Part shown: positions 28,726-37,313 of the stretch, one piece after another
Layout of the letters: each line of letters begins with the position of its first letter
Numbering within the stretch: position 1 is the first letter of the stretch
Program-made: the position numbers and the translations under genes
Origin: Deltaproteobacteria bacterium
GTDB taxonomy: Bacteria; JADJOY01
Direction of reading: 5' to 3'
DNA length: 64,000 bases
Assembly (NCBI GenBank): GCA_016713535.1
Contig: JADJOY010000008.1
Coordinates: forward strand, 186,001-250,000
The notes under the pieces: model-generated
The model's input: the letters and a program-made list of their open reading frames with translations, nothing else
Databases searched by the model: none
Told to the model about the DNA's origin: nothing

Positions 28726-29895
28726 GTGCTCGATTTCGATCCGTTCGACCCCGCCGTGATCCGCGACCCGTACCCCTGGTACGCGCGCCTGCGCGAGGAG
28801 GCGCCGCTTCACCACGTGGCGTCGCGGAACTACTGGGTGCTGACGCGCTACGCGGACGTCCGCGAGGCGTTCCGCGACCACGAGACCTTCTCCTCCGCCC
28901 ACGGAAACAGCCCCGAGCCCGGTTTCCAGCCCGGGCTCATCGCCACCGACCCGCCCAAGCACACACGGCTCCGCCGGATCGTGCAGGCGGTGTTCACGCG
29001 GCGCGCGATCGAGGAGTCGTGGGGGGCGCGGATCCGGGCGATCTGCGAGGAGCTGATCGCGCCGTTGCTCGACGGCGAGCCGTTCGAGGCGTTCCGACGC
29101 CTCACGCTGCCGCTGCCGGTGCAGGTGGTCGTCGAGATGCTCGGCATCCCCGACGGCGACCTCGCCCAGTTCAAGGCCTGGTCGGACCACATGGTGGAGG
29201 GGGTGAGCCAGCACCTCGACGCCGACGTCCAGCGCCGCACCGCCGAGGCGTTCAAGGGGCTCAACGACTACTTTCACGACAAGGTCCGCGAGCGCCGCAC
29301 CGGCTCGGGCACCGACCTCATCACCCGCGTCGCCCAGGCGGGCGAGGGCGAGGCGCTCACCGACAAGGAAGCCTCGCACTTCTGCATCTTGCTGCTCATC
29401 GCGGGGAACGAGACCACCACCAATCTGCTCGGCAACGCGCTGCTGGCGCTGATGGAGAATCCGGCCGAGCTGGCGAAGCTGCGCGAGCGGCGCGCGGAGC
29501 TCTTGCCGGGCGCCGTCGAGGAGATGCTGCGCTTCGGGCCGCCGTCGAAGTGCTTTTTCCGCCACACCACGCGCCCCGTCGAGATCCACGGGCAGACCAT
29601 CCCCGACGGGGTGCGGGTGATGCTGACGATAGCTGCCGGCAACCGCGATCCGCGCGCGTTCCCCGAGCCGGACGCCTTCCGCGTCGACCGCGTCACCGAC
29701 AACGACCACCTGTCGTTCGGCAGCGGCATCCACCACTGCCTGGGCTCGATGCTGGCGCGTCTCGAGACCGTCACCTTCTTCGACGTGCTGCTGGCGCGCG
29801 CGCGGGCGCTCGAGCCGTGCGGCGAGGCGCGGCTGGTCCACAACGTGATCGTCCGCGGTCCCGACCACCTGCCGATGCGGCTGGTGGTGGCGTGA
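28726..29895 (+). CDS. Cytochrome P450
   Basis: A P450 of about 389 residues with no membrane anchor, as in soluble bacterial three-component systems. The I-helix oxygen-binding motif is AGNETT (about 226-231), the ExxR helix is followed by EEMLRFGPPS, and the haem loop FGSGIHHCLG places the ligand Cys at about 338. The start is GTG 28726, with GGAGGG seven bases upstream. An ATG at 28663 lies inside the operator and is rejected. The head of the plus-strand arm suggests it hydroxylates the pathway substrate, perhaps a steroid or terpenoid. No ferredoxin gene is adjacent. Confidence 0.9.
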   Translation: MLDFDPFDPAVIRDPYPWYARLREEAPLHHVASRNYWVLTRYADVREAFRDHETFSSAHGNSPEPGFQPGLIATDPPKHTRLRRIVQAVFTRRAIEESWGARIRAICEELIAPLLDGEPFEAFRRLTLPLPVQVVVEMLGIPDGDLAQFKAWSDHMVEGVSQHLDADVQRRTAEAFKGLNDYFHDKVRERRTGSGTDLITRVAQAGEGEALTDKEASHFCILLLIAGNETTTNLLGNALLALMENPAELAKLRERRAELLPGAVEEMLRFGPPSKCFFRHTTRPVEIHGQTIPDGVRVMLTIAAGNRDPRAFPEPDAFRVDRVTDNDHLSFGSGIHHCLGSMLARLETVTFFDVLLARARALEPCGEARLVHNVIVRGPDHLPMRLVVA

Positions 29896-29917
29896 TGGGG
29901 CGTCACGGCCGCAGCGC

Positions 29918-30006
29918 GGGCGGGGATGAACCCCGCCCCTACGGTTCGGCGCGCCGCCGGAACGTCTCCGACCCCGCGATCGTAGGGGCGGGCCCTGCGC
30001 CCGCCC
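29918..30006. repeat. GC-rich hairpin repeats (two units, opposite orientation)
   Basis: GGGCGGGGATGAACCCCGCC with a CCTACG tail at 29918-29943, then CGTAGGGGCGGGCCCTGCGC with its completing arm at 29981-30006. They fill the gap between the P450 and CMD genes. Confidence 0.7.
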
Positions 30007-30024
30007 GAATCCGAGGAGCATTCG

Positions 30025-30381
30025 ATGCCATCCGAGAAGTTCGAGAAGGGCGCGAAGGTGTTCGAGGAGGTGATCGGCTTCCGCCCCCCCGAGGAGGGGC
30101 CGGCCTTCCTCAAGCTCACGATCGAGAACCTGTTCGCCGACGTGTGGGCGCGCGAAGGGCTGTCGATCCGCGACCGGCGCCTCATCACCCTCACGATCCT
30201 CCTCACGCAGATGAAGGAGGAGTCGCTGGCGCTTCACCTGCGCCAGGCGCTGAAGGGTGACCTGACCAAGAAGGAGCTCTCCGAGCTCATGATCCACGTG
30301 GCGCACTACGCGGGCTGGCCGGTCGGCCAGCTCGGCTTCGATACGTTGATGAAGACCCTCGCCGAGACGAAGAAGCCGTAG
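30025..30381 (+). CDS. Carboxymuconolactone decarboxylase-family protein
   Basis: A 118-residue all-helical protein of the CMD family, with the typical core RDRRLITLTILLTQMKEESLA and HVAHYAGWPVGQ. The two Cys of AhpD-type peroxidases are absent, and the residues are closer to gamma-carboxymuconolactone decarboxylases, including the catalytic-type His in HVAHYAGWP. A hydrolytic or lyase step in the pathway is possible, but specificity is unknown. It lies between the P450 and the EtfD-like gene on the plus arm. Its stop codon is in a hairpin repeat. Confidence 0.8.
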   Translation: MPSEKFEKGAKVFEEVIGFRPPEEGPAFLKLTIENLFADVWAREGLSIRDRRLITLTILLTQMKEESLALHLRQALKGDLTKKELSELMIHVAHYAGWPVGQLGFDTLMKTLAETKKP

Positions 30382-30402
30382 CGGCGGGGCCTGTCCCCGC
30401 CC
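30377..30402. repeat. GC-rich hairpin repeat overlapping a stop codon
   Basis: CGTAGCGGCGGGGCCTGTCC with its completing CCGCCC. The TAG stop of the CMD gene (30379-30381) lies inside the unit. Confidence 0.6.
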
Positions 30403-30436
30403 GAAGCTCCCGCCCACCGCAGAACGGAACCCGAGA

Positions 30437-32554
30437 ATGGAAGCGACTCGACAGATCTACTGGAACATCGCCTTCGGCATGGCGATCTACGGTCTCGCCG
30501 CGGTCGCGGTGGGCTTCGCGGCTCGCGGAGTCTTCCGGCGCGTCCAGCTCTGGAAGCTCGGCGGCGCCGCGCTCCGCACCGACCGCATGGGCGAGCGCGC
30601 CCGCGGTCTGGTCGCCGAGATCTTCGGCCATCGCCGGCTGCTGCGCGACCCGGTACCCGGCGTGGCGCACCTCTTTGTCTTCTACGGCTTCCTGGTCGAG
30701 CTGATCGCCACCGGCATGATCGCGGTCCAGGAGTGGACCGGCATCCACTATCTGAAGGGTCCGCTCTACCTCGGCTACTCGCTGGTGAGCGACGTGTTCG
30801 GGCTGCTCGGCCTCGTGGGCTGCGGGATCTTCCTTTGGCGGCGCGGGGTCCAGAAGGTGCCGCGCCTTCACACCGTGACCGACGACTGGATCGCCATCGG
30901 GCTCTTGGCGCTGGTGTTCGCGCAGGGCTTCGTCGTCGAGGGCTTCCGCATCGCGGCCACCGAGCTGCGCCAGAACCCGGGGCTCGCGGTGTGGTCGCCG
31001 GGCGGCTTCCTGGTGGCGAAGGCGGTCTCCGGCCTGAGCGAGGGTGCGCTGCACGCGGTCCATCGCGGTGTGTGGTGGTTCCACGCGTTCACCGCGTTCG
31101 GGCTGCTCGGCTACATGGCGTACGGCAAGTTCAACCACATCTGGTTCGGCACCGCGAACATCCTGCTCCGCAACCTCGAGCCGAGCGGCAAGCTCGGCCA
31201 CTTCGACATCGACAAGGCCCTCGAGAGCGACCCCGACGGCGACGTCGTGCTCGGCACCAGTCAGATCGAGCAGTACCCGTGGAAGAGTCTCCTGGACCTC
31301 GACGCCTGCATGAACTGCGGGCGCTGCGAGGCCGTGTGCCCGGCAAGCCAGAGCGGAGTGCCGCTGTCGCCGCGCAAGCTCATCCAGGACATGAAGGCTC
31401 ACCTCACCGAGGTGGGCCCGGCGTCGCTGCTGGCGCGGCTCGCCAAGGGTGAAACGGTCGCTGGAGTCGCCGGTGCCGGGAACGGTGGGGCCGCCGGCGG
31501 GGATGCGGTTGCCGCACGCTCGCCGCTCTTCGGCGACGCGCCCGAGAACGCTACCGACCCGCGCCCCGCGGTCCTCGAGGTCGAGCTGTGGGGGTGTCGC
31601 ACCTGCGGTGCCTGCACCCAGGAGTGCCCGGTCTTCATCGAGCACATCCCCAAGATAGTGGACATGCGCCGCCACCTGGTGATGACCGAGTCCAAGATGA
31701 GCGACGCGGCCCAGCTCATGCTCAAGAACATGGACGACCGCATGCACCCGTGGGCGAAGGCGCCCCACAACCGCGACGAGTGGTACCAGGACCTCGACGT
31801 GAAGATCCTCGGCGACGGCGCCACCGCCGAGTACCTCTACTGGGTGGGCTGTACCGGCGCGATGATCGACCGCAACATCCAGGTGACGCGCGCGATGGTG
31901 AAGGTGCTCAAGGCGGCGGGGGTGGACTTCGCGATCCTCGGCTCGGAGGAGGTCTGCACCGGCGACCCGGCGCGGCGCGTGGGCGGCGAGTTCACGTTCC
32001 AGCTCTGCGCCAAGCAGAACATCGAGACGCTCTCGAACTACGGCGTCAAGAAGATCATCACCACCTGCCCGCACTGCTTCAACAGCTACAAGAACGAGTA
32101 CCCGGACTTCGGCGGCAACTACGAGGTGGTGCACCACACCCAGCTCATCGAGGAGCTGATCCGCGCCGGCAAGCTCAAGCTCAAGAGCGGGCTCGAGTCG
32201 CTCACCTACCACGACCCCTGCTACCTGGGGCGCCACAACGGTGTGTACGAGGCGCCGCGCGCGGTCCTCGACACCCTCGCGGCACCCGGCGGGCGGATCG
32301 AGATGGAACGCAGCCAGTCGAAGTCGCTCTGTTGTGGTGCGGGCGGCGGTTACGCGTGGATGGACGACGACCCCACCACCCGCATCAACCACATGCGGCT
32401 CGCCGACGTGAAGGAGTGCGGCGCCAAGACCGCGGCGGTGTCGTGCCCGTTCTGCATGCAGATGTTCGACGACGCGCTCAAGACGCTCGATCCCGGCAAG
32501 ACCATCCGCGCCGCGGACATCGCCGAGCTGGTGGCGGAGGCGCTCGAGGCGTGA
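30437..32554 (+). CDS. EtfD-like ETF:quinone oxidoreductase (NarI-like membrane domain, ferredoxin and CCG domains)
   Basis: The 705-residue protein combines three parts. Residues 1-240 form a membrane domain with about six helices and several His suited to bind haem b. A two-cluster ferredoxin domain follows, with C291, C294, C297, C301 and C387, C390, C393, C397. Two CCG (Cys-rich) domains end the protein, with Cys at 472, 544 and 547, then at 595, 632-633, 670 and 673. This is the architecture of mycobacterial EtfD (Rv0338c), which passes electrons from EtfBA to the menaquinone pool. The presence of etfBA on the opposite arm supports the same role. A Gly/Ala-rich insert (about 343-357) separates the two cluster motifs. 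Confidence 0.88.
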   Translation: MEATRQIYWNIAFGMAIYGLAAVAVGFAARGVFRRVQLWKLGGAALRTDRMGERARGLVAEIFGHRRLLRDPVPGVAHLFVFYGFLVELIATGMIAVQEWTGIHYLKGPLYLGYSLVSDVFGLLGLVGCGIFLWRRGVQKVPRLHTVTDDWIAIGLLALVFAQGFVVEGFRIAATELRQNPGLAVWSPGGFLVAKAVSGLSEGALHAVHRGVWWFHAFTAFGLLGYMAYGKFNHIWFGTANILLRNLEPSGKLGHFDIDKALESDPDGDVVLGTSQIEQYPWKSLLDLDACMNCGRCEAVCPASQSGVPLSPRKLIQDMKAHLTEVGPASLLARLAKGETVAGVAGAGNGGAAGGDAVAARSPLFGDAPENATDPRPAVLEVELWGCRTCGACTQECPVFIEHIPKIVDMRRHLVMTESKMSDAAQLMLKNMDDRMHPWAKAPHNRDEWYQDLDVKILGDGATAEYLYWVGCTGAMIDRNIQVTRAMVKVLKAAGVDFAILGSEEVCTGDPARRVGGEFTFQLCAKQNIETLSNYGVKKIITTCPHCFNSYKNEYPDFGGNYEVVHHTQLIEELIRAGKLKLKSGLESLTYHDPCYLGRHNGVYEAPRAVLDTLAAPGGRIEMERSQSKSLCCGAGGGYAWMDDDPTTRINHMRLADVKECGAKTAAVSCPFCMQMFDDALKTLDPGKTIRAADIAELVAEALEA

Positions 32555-32973
32555 GCGCCACGGTGGAGGAGCGTCTCGCGCGGCTCGAGGACCTGGAAGT
32601 GATCCGCGACCTCGCGCGCCGCTACGCCGACGCGGTGTGGCGGCGCGACGTCGAGGGCGCGATCGCGCTCTTCACCGAGGACGGCGTGATGGACACCGGC
32701 GATCGCCCGCCCATCCGTGGGCGCGCCGCGCTCGGCGAGGCCTATCGCGCGATGGTGGGCGGCGCGAACGAGTTCCTGCCGTTCGTGGCCAACCACGTGA
32801 TCGACCTCGACGGCGATCGCGCTACGGGCCGCTGCTACCTCGACCTGCGCGCCACCGTGGCGGGCGAGCGCCGGATCGGCGGTGGCCACTACGAAGACGT
32901 GTACAGGCGCACGACGGGCGGCTGGCGCTTCGCTGCGCGCAAGCTCGTGCTGCGCTTCCTCGCGCCCTACTGA
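32551..32973 (+). CDS. SnoaL-like (NTF2-fold) protein
   Basis: A 140-residue cone-fold protein. The start GTG at 32551 overlaps the stop of the EtfD-like gene (GTGA), so translation is coupled. The helix LARRYADAVWRRDVEGAIALF, the strand FTEDGVMDTGD and the C-terminal GGWRFAARKLVLRF are typical of SnoaL_4-type proteins. Members include steroid isomerase-like and dehydratase enzymes, and a Tyr/Asp/His site is plausible here. It ends the plus arm of the catabolic divergon. A second NTF2-fold gene (54916) sits at the end of the other cluster. Confidence 0.8.
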   Translation: MSATVEERLARLEDLEVIRDLARRYADAVWRRDVEGAIALFTEDGVMDTGDRPPIRGRAALGEAYRAMVGGANEFLPFVANHVIDLDGDRATGRCYLDLRATVAGERRIGGGHYEDVYRRTTGGWRFAARKLVLRFLAPY

Positions 32974-33027
32974 GCGCGGGCGAGCTGGCGAGAGCCCCGA
33001 CACACCCACGCGTCACGTGGAGGACCG

Positions 33028-33188
33028 TGTAGGGGCGGCCGCAAGGCCGCCCGCGATCGGGATCGGGATCGCCGGGGCTACGACTGCGGGCGCCGATCAA
33101 CGCCCGAGAAATCGGGCGGGCGTGAAGCCGCCCCTGCAAACCCATGCGGTTACCCGACGGGAGCGTAGGGGCGGCCGTGAGCCCGCCC
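33028..33188. repeat. GC-rich hairpin repeats (three units)
   Basis: Units at 33028-33052, 33114-33137 and 33164-33188, all containing GGGCGG with a complementary arm (for example AGGGGCGGCCGCAAGGCCGC). The middle copy is inverted relative to the outer ones. They fill the gap between the SnoaL-like and convergent hypothetical genes. Confidence 0.7.
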
Positions 33189-33206
33189 GCGGTCCCTCGC
33201 GCCGGC

Positions 33207-34882
33207 TCAGGTGAAGTGCCGGGGGAGGTCGCCCAGGGCGTAGCCGACGAAGCGGACGCCGTAGTGGTGGACGAGGTCGTGGACGGCGGCGAGGTAGGGC
33301 AGGCGCTTCTCGATCGCCATCGCGGGTAACCGCTCCGCGAGGCCCCGCGTCAGGGCGAGGGCGCTCTCCGGGCTGGTCGCCGCGGCGCTCAGGCACGGGT
33401 CGAGCGCGGCGCACCAGTGCTCGGATCCCCACGGCTCGACGAGCTCGCTCAGCGCCACCAGCTCGCCCGGCAGCTTCATCGCCCAGTGGGTGCGCTCGAT
33501 CCGATCCTTCGCGAACGCCTCGTTGACTGCCGCGACGTGGTCGCCGCGGCCGAGCTCGGCGGCGGCCGCGCCGAGGGCGACGTAGCTTGCGACGGTGCCC
33601 GCCTTCGCGGCGCCGAGCTCACCGGCGTGGCGGAGGAACGTCTCGGCCTGCCCGGAAGGCACGAGCGCGTGCGCGGTCTCGGCGAGACGGTCGAGGTGCT
33701 CGCGGCCGAGCGCCGCGAGGATCGGCCCGAGGCGGGCGAGGGTGCCCGCGAAAAGCGGATGGTGCGCTGGCGGCACCCGTGCCGCCCATTCGCCCACGCC
33801 GCTCGTCGCCAGCGCGACCGCCTCCGGGGACCACGCGGCGCAGGTCACGAGCGCGTCGAGCCACGCCGCTGTGGCCTCGCCATCGCCGAGCAACCGCGCC
33901 GTCGAGGCCAGCCCCGCGAGTTGCGGCGCGAGCTCGCCGAGCACGAACGGCACCGCCTCGATCGAGAACTCGCGCACCAGCCGCGTGAGCTGGGCGACGT
34001 AGGCCTCCACGTGGCCGGGGGCGAGCGCGCCGAGCGATGCCACGAGGTTCCCGATCGCCGCGCGGTCGAGGGCGAGCGGGATCGGCGCGAGCGCGGCGAG
34101 GGCCTCGAGGGCCGGGCCGACGAGCAGCGGCTGGCCGCTGGCGAGGGTCGCGAGCGTGTCGGCGAGCGCCACGCTCACCGACGAGCGGCGTAGCGGCGGC
34201 GGCTCGGTGTCGCTGTTCAGGCCGTCGACGAGGGCGCGCGCCAGCTCACCGTGCCCGGCGCCGCACGCGATCTCGACGACGCGCACCACGCCCGCGAGCT
34301 CGGCGGCGCGCTGCGGAGGGAGCTTCGAGATCGGCCGGTACTCGGCGAGCACCACGAGATCGGCGCCGCCGCCGAGGGCGCCCCGAACCACCGAGACCGG
34401 TGCGTGGTCGGCAAGCTCAGGAGCGACCCAGGTGCGCCCGCGGCGCGGCTCACTCCGCTCGCGTCGGCGCCGCCGACCGCCGCCGCGGTGCGGGTCAGGC
34501 GGCGGCGCTGCGCTCCGTACGGATGATCGAAGGTGAAGAGCTTCCGCTCGAGGACGGCGATCGACTCCACGGCCGCGTCGGCGCTTTCGCTCGCCGCCAG
34601 GACGCGCCCGAGCGCGCGCCACTCGGCGGCGGTCCCGGGGTAGAGCCGGCCGGGCGCCTCGACGATCGCGCGCAGCGCGTGCAGCACGCGAGATCGACTC
34701 GCGGCCTCGGTGAAGCGGCGCTCGAGCTCGCTCACGCACGCGAGCACGGGACCGAGCCGATCGGCGAGAACGGGCTCGAGCGAGGCGCGATCGATCGTCA
34801 CGGGCGGGCGCTGGGCGGTCGGAGCCGTCGCGGTGCGTCGCAACGCGCGCGGCCACGTCGGAGGCGGCGCGGAAGATACCAC
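33207..34882 (-). CDS. Large hypothetical helical-repeat protein, split by a 1-base shift
   Basis: About 560 residues, rich in Ala, Leu and Glu, with repeated amphipathic helices (for example RLLGDGEATAAWLDALVTCA, LEALAALAPIPLALDRAAIG). This is suggestive of a HEAT- or TPR-like solenoid. No catalytic motif or signal peptide is visible. The N-terminal part reads to about 34450 and then switches frame to RTWVAPELADHAPVSVV; one missing base near 34447 rejoins them. The start is uncertain: ATG 34882 or GTG 34801 (VTIDRASLEPVL). It is divergent from the MFS gene at 34937. I do not recognise the family. Confidence 0.6.
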
Positions 34883-34936
34883 GGCACGATCGCACCGCCC
34901 GCGCTAGGATCGCGCGCCCCGAGCCGCGGAGCCCCG

Positions 34937-36247
34937 ATGATCGAGATCGACGCAGACGCCGAGCAACGCCCCTCCGACGAGCCCGGCTGGTACGCGTATT
35001 ACGTGTTGGGCCTGCTCTGGCTCGTCTACGTCTTCAACTTCGTCGATCGCCAGGTGCTCGCGATCCTCCTCGAGCCGATCAAGAAGGACCTCGGCGCCTC
35101 CGACACCGCAATGGGGTTCTTGAGCGGCTTCGCGTTCGCACTCTTCTACACCGTTGCGGGGATCCCGATCGCGCGCTGGGCGGACCGCGGCACGCGCCGC
35201 ACCATCATCACGATCGGCCTCGCGCTGTGGAGCGGCATGACCGCGCTCTCGGGGATGGCGCGCGGGTTCGTGGAGCTGGCGGCTGCGCGGGTCGGGGTGG
35301 GGGTCGGCGAGGCGGCCGGCAGCCCTCCCGCGCACTCGCTCCTCTCCGACTACTTCCCGCCGCACCGGCGCGCGACCGCGCTCGGGATCTACGCCGCTGG
35401 GGTGTACGTGGGGGTGATGCTCGCGTTCGTGGGCGGCGGCTACGTGGCGACCCACTTCAGCTGGCGCACGGCGTTCCTGCTGGTGGGGTTGCCGGGGCTT
35501 CCGCTCGCGGCGCTGGTGCGGCTCACGGTGCGCGAACCGGCGCGCACCGCGGGACAAGGGGTGGCGGCGAGCGACGACCGCCCGAGCCTGGGAGAGGTGC
35601 TGCGTTTCCTCGCGAGCAAGCGCTCGTTCGTGCTGGTGGTGGTGGCGGCGGCGTTCAACACCCTCGCCGGCTACGCGGTGCTGACCTGGGGCGCCTCGTT
35701 CCTGCGCCGGGTCCACGCGATGCCGATCGGGCAGGTGGGGACCTCGCTCGGGCTGATCGTGGGGATCGGCGGCACGCTCGGCTCGTGGCTGGGCGGCGTG
35801 CTCGCCGATCGGCTCGGTCAGCGCGATCCGCGGTGGTACGGGCTCGTCTCCGCGATCGTGTCGGCGCTCGGCGTGCCGTTCGCGGTGGCGTTCCTGCTCG
35901 CGCCGAGCGCCACGACGGCGCTGGTGGCTTTCACGCCCTATTACGTGCTGGCGCAGATGTACATCGGCGCGATGCTCGCGGTGACGCAGTGCGTTGTGAC
36001 GCCGCGGATGCGCGCGACCGCCTCCGCGGTGGTGCTCTTCGTGCTCAACCTGTTCGGCCTCGGGCTCGGCCCGCTCGTGGTGGGTGCCCTCAACGACGCG
36101 CTCAAGGCGCGCCTCGGTGACGTCGCGATCCGCTACTCGCTGCTCGGCGTGGTCGCGGTGAGTGCCCTCTCGGTGCCCTTTTTCGTCGCGGCAGCCCGGC
36201 ACATGCGCCGTGATCTGGGGGCGGGACCGGTCACTCGAGGTCGATGA
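34937..36247 (+). CDS. MFS transporter (spinster-like)
   Basis: A 436-residue protein with twelve predicted membrane helices. The signature loop between helices 2 and 3 reads GIPIARWADRGTRR, and ARVGVGVGEAAGSPPAHSLLSDYFPPHRR is typical of spinster-type transporters. It probably exports or imports an organic anion or lipid-like compound by proton coupling; the substrate is not readable. Its last 17 bp overlap the convergent exonuclease/phosphatase gene. Confidence 0.88.
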   Translation: MIEIDADAEQRPSDEPGWYAYYVLGLLWLVYVFNFVDRQVLAILLEPIKKDLGASDTAMGFLSGFAFALFYTVAGIPIARWADRGTRRTIITIGLALWSGMTALSGMARGFVELAAARVGVGVGEAAGSPPAHSLLSDYFPPHRRATALGIYAAGVYVGVMLAFVGGGYVATHFSWRTAFLLVGLPGLPLAALVRLTVREPARTAGQGVAASDDRPSLGEVLRFLASKRSFVLVVVAAAFNTLAGYAVLTWGASFLRRVHAMPIGQVGTSLGLIVGIGGTLGSWLGGVLADRLGQRDPRWYGLVSAIVSALGVPFAVAFLLAPSATTALVAFTPYYVLAQMYIGAMLAVTQCVVTPRMRATASAVVLFVLNLFGLGLGPLVVGALNDALKARLGDVAIRYSLLGVVAVSALSVPFFVAAARHMRRDLGAGPVTRGR

Positions 36248-37145
36248 AGATCGGGCGGTGGTCGGAGACGCGGTAGAGGTTGGGGACCGCGTGGGGCGGC
36301 GTGCTGATGCCGGGGACGATCACGGGCCCTTCGGCGTGCATCCATTCCGGGTCGGCGATGGCGGGGTCGCGATCGAAGGCGTAGATCCGCGCCTCGCCGC
36401 GCACCCGGGACGTGAGGCGTGGCGAGGTGAAGACGTGGTCGATGATCTGGCGGTCGAGGTAGCTCGACCACGGCTCGTCGTCGCCCGGGCCGGACTCGGC
36501 GGGCTCGACGACCGGCTCGTGCCACAACCAACTCGTCATCGCGCCCTCGGTGAGCGGCGTGAGCGAGGCGCGGTGGCGCGGTTCGTTGAAGTCCCCGATC
36601 AGCACCGCGTCGGCGGTGCGCAGACCGACGAACGTTCCGTCGACGTCGAAGCCCTCCACCCACGCGGCGATCGCGTGGGCCTCGCGGGCGCGCTTGGGCG
36701 ATCCCGGGTCGTCGCGCTCGGGGTCGGGTGCGTCGCCCGACGACTTGAGGTGGACGCCGATCACCGTGAGCCCTTCGCCGGTGCCGCGGTCGCGCAGCTC
36801 GGCCACCACGCTGCGGCTCGCGGGGCTCGGCAGCTTGTGGCGCTGCACGAGCTGGAAGCGCTCGGAGTCGAAGGCGAGCGCCACCTTGAGGATCTTGTCG
36901 TTGCCGGCGCTGGCGAGGAAGCGCCCCGCGTCGTCCGAGAGCCGGTAGCGGCGGCCGAGGGCGGCGCCGACCTCGGTGAGCAGCGCATCTAGGGCGGCGA
37001 GGTCGAGGACCTCGGGCAGGACCAGCACGTCGGCGTCGAGCTGCGCGAGGACACGCGTGAGGAGCGCGAGGTCGTCGGGGGTGCGCTCGACGCGGTGCGG
37101 CGGGTGGGCCGGGAAGAAGAACAGGTTGAAGCCCGCGACGCGCAT
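36231..37145 (-). CDS. Endonuclease/exonuclease/phosphatase-family protein
   Basis: A 304-residue protein with the EEP-fold active-site series: FNLFFFP with N7, LPEVLD with E45 (metal), GVHLKSS, IGDFNEP (Asp/Asn pair) and SDHRPIFIDL (Asp-His) at the C-terminus. Members are phosphodiesterases acting on nucleic acids or phospholipids; the absence of a signal peptide suggests a cytoplasmic location. The start is ATG 37145. It is convergent with and overlaps the MFS gene. Confidence 0.85.
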   Translation of the reverse strand: MRVAGFNLFFFPAHPPHRVERTPDDLALLTRVLAQLDADVLVLPEVLDLAALDALLTEVGAALGRRYRLSDDAGRFLASAGNDKILKVALAFDSERFQLVQRHKLPSPASRSVVAELRDRGTGEGLTVIGVHLKSSGDAPDPERDDPGSPKRAREAHAIAAWVEGFDVDGTFVGLRTADAVLIGDFNEPRHRASLTPLTEGAMTSWLWHEPVVEPAESGPGDDEPWSSYLDRQIIDHVFTSPRLTSRVRGEARIYAFDRDPAIADPEWMHAEGPVIVPGISTPPHAVPNLYRVSDHRPIFIDLE

Positions 37146-37233
37146 GCCCGGAGTGTCCGCGCGGGCGGCCTTGGGGGCAAGCGCCGCTGGCCGGGGGGCA
37201 CGGTGCTGGAGCGTCGAGCACCACGATCGGCGA

Positions 37234-37258
37234 GCGGCCGACGGAGCGGCCGCGCTCC
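37234..37258. repeat. 25-bp palindromic repeat, copy 2
   Basis: Exact copy of 4458-4482, again intergenic and upstream of a plus-strand gene start (37314). GCGGCCG pairs with CGGCCGC around ACGGAG. Confidence 0.6.
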
Positions 37259-37313
37259 AGCCTCTCGCGTCCGCTGGCGCTGCGTCGCGGTTTCGGGGTA
37301 GGAAGACGCGCCC

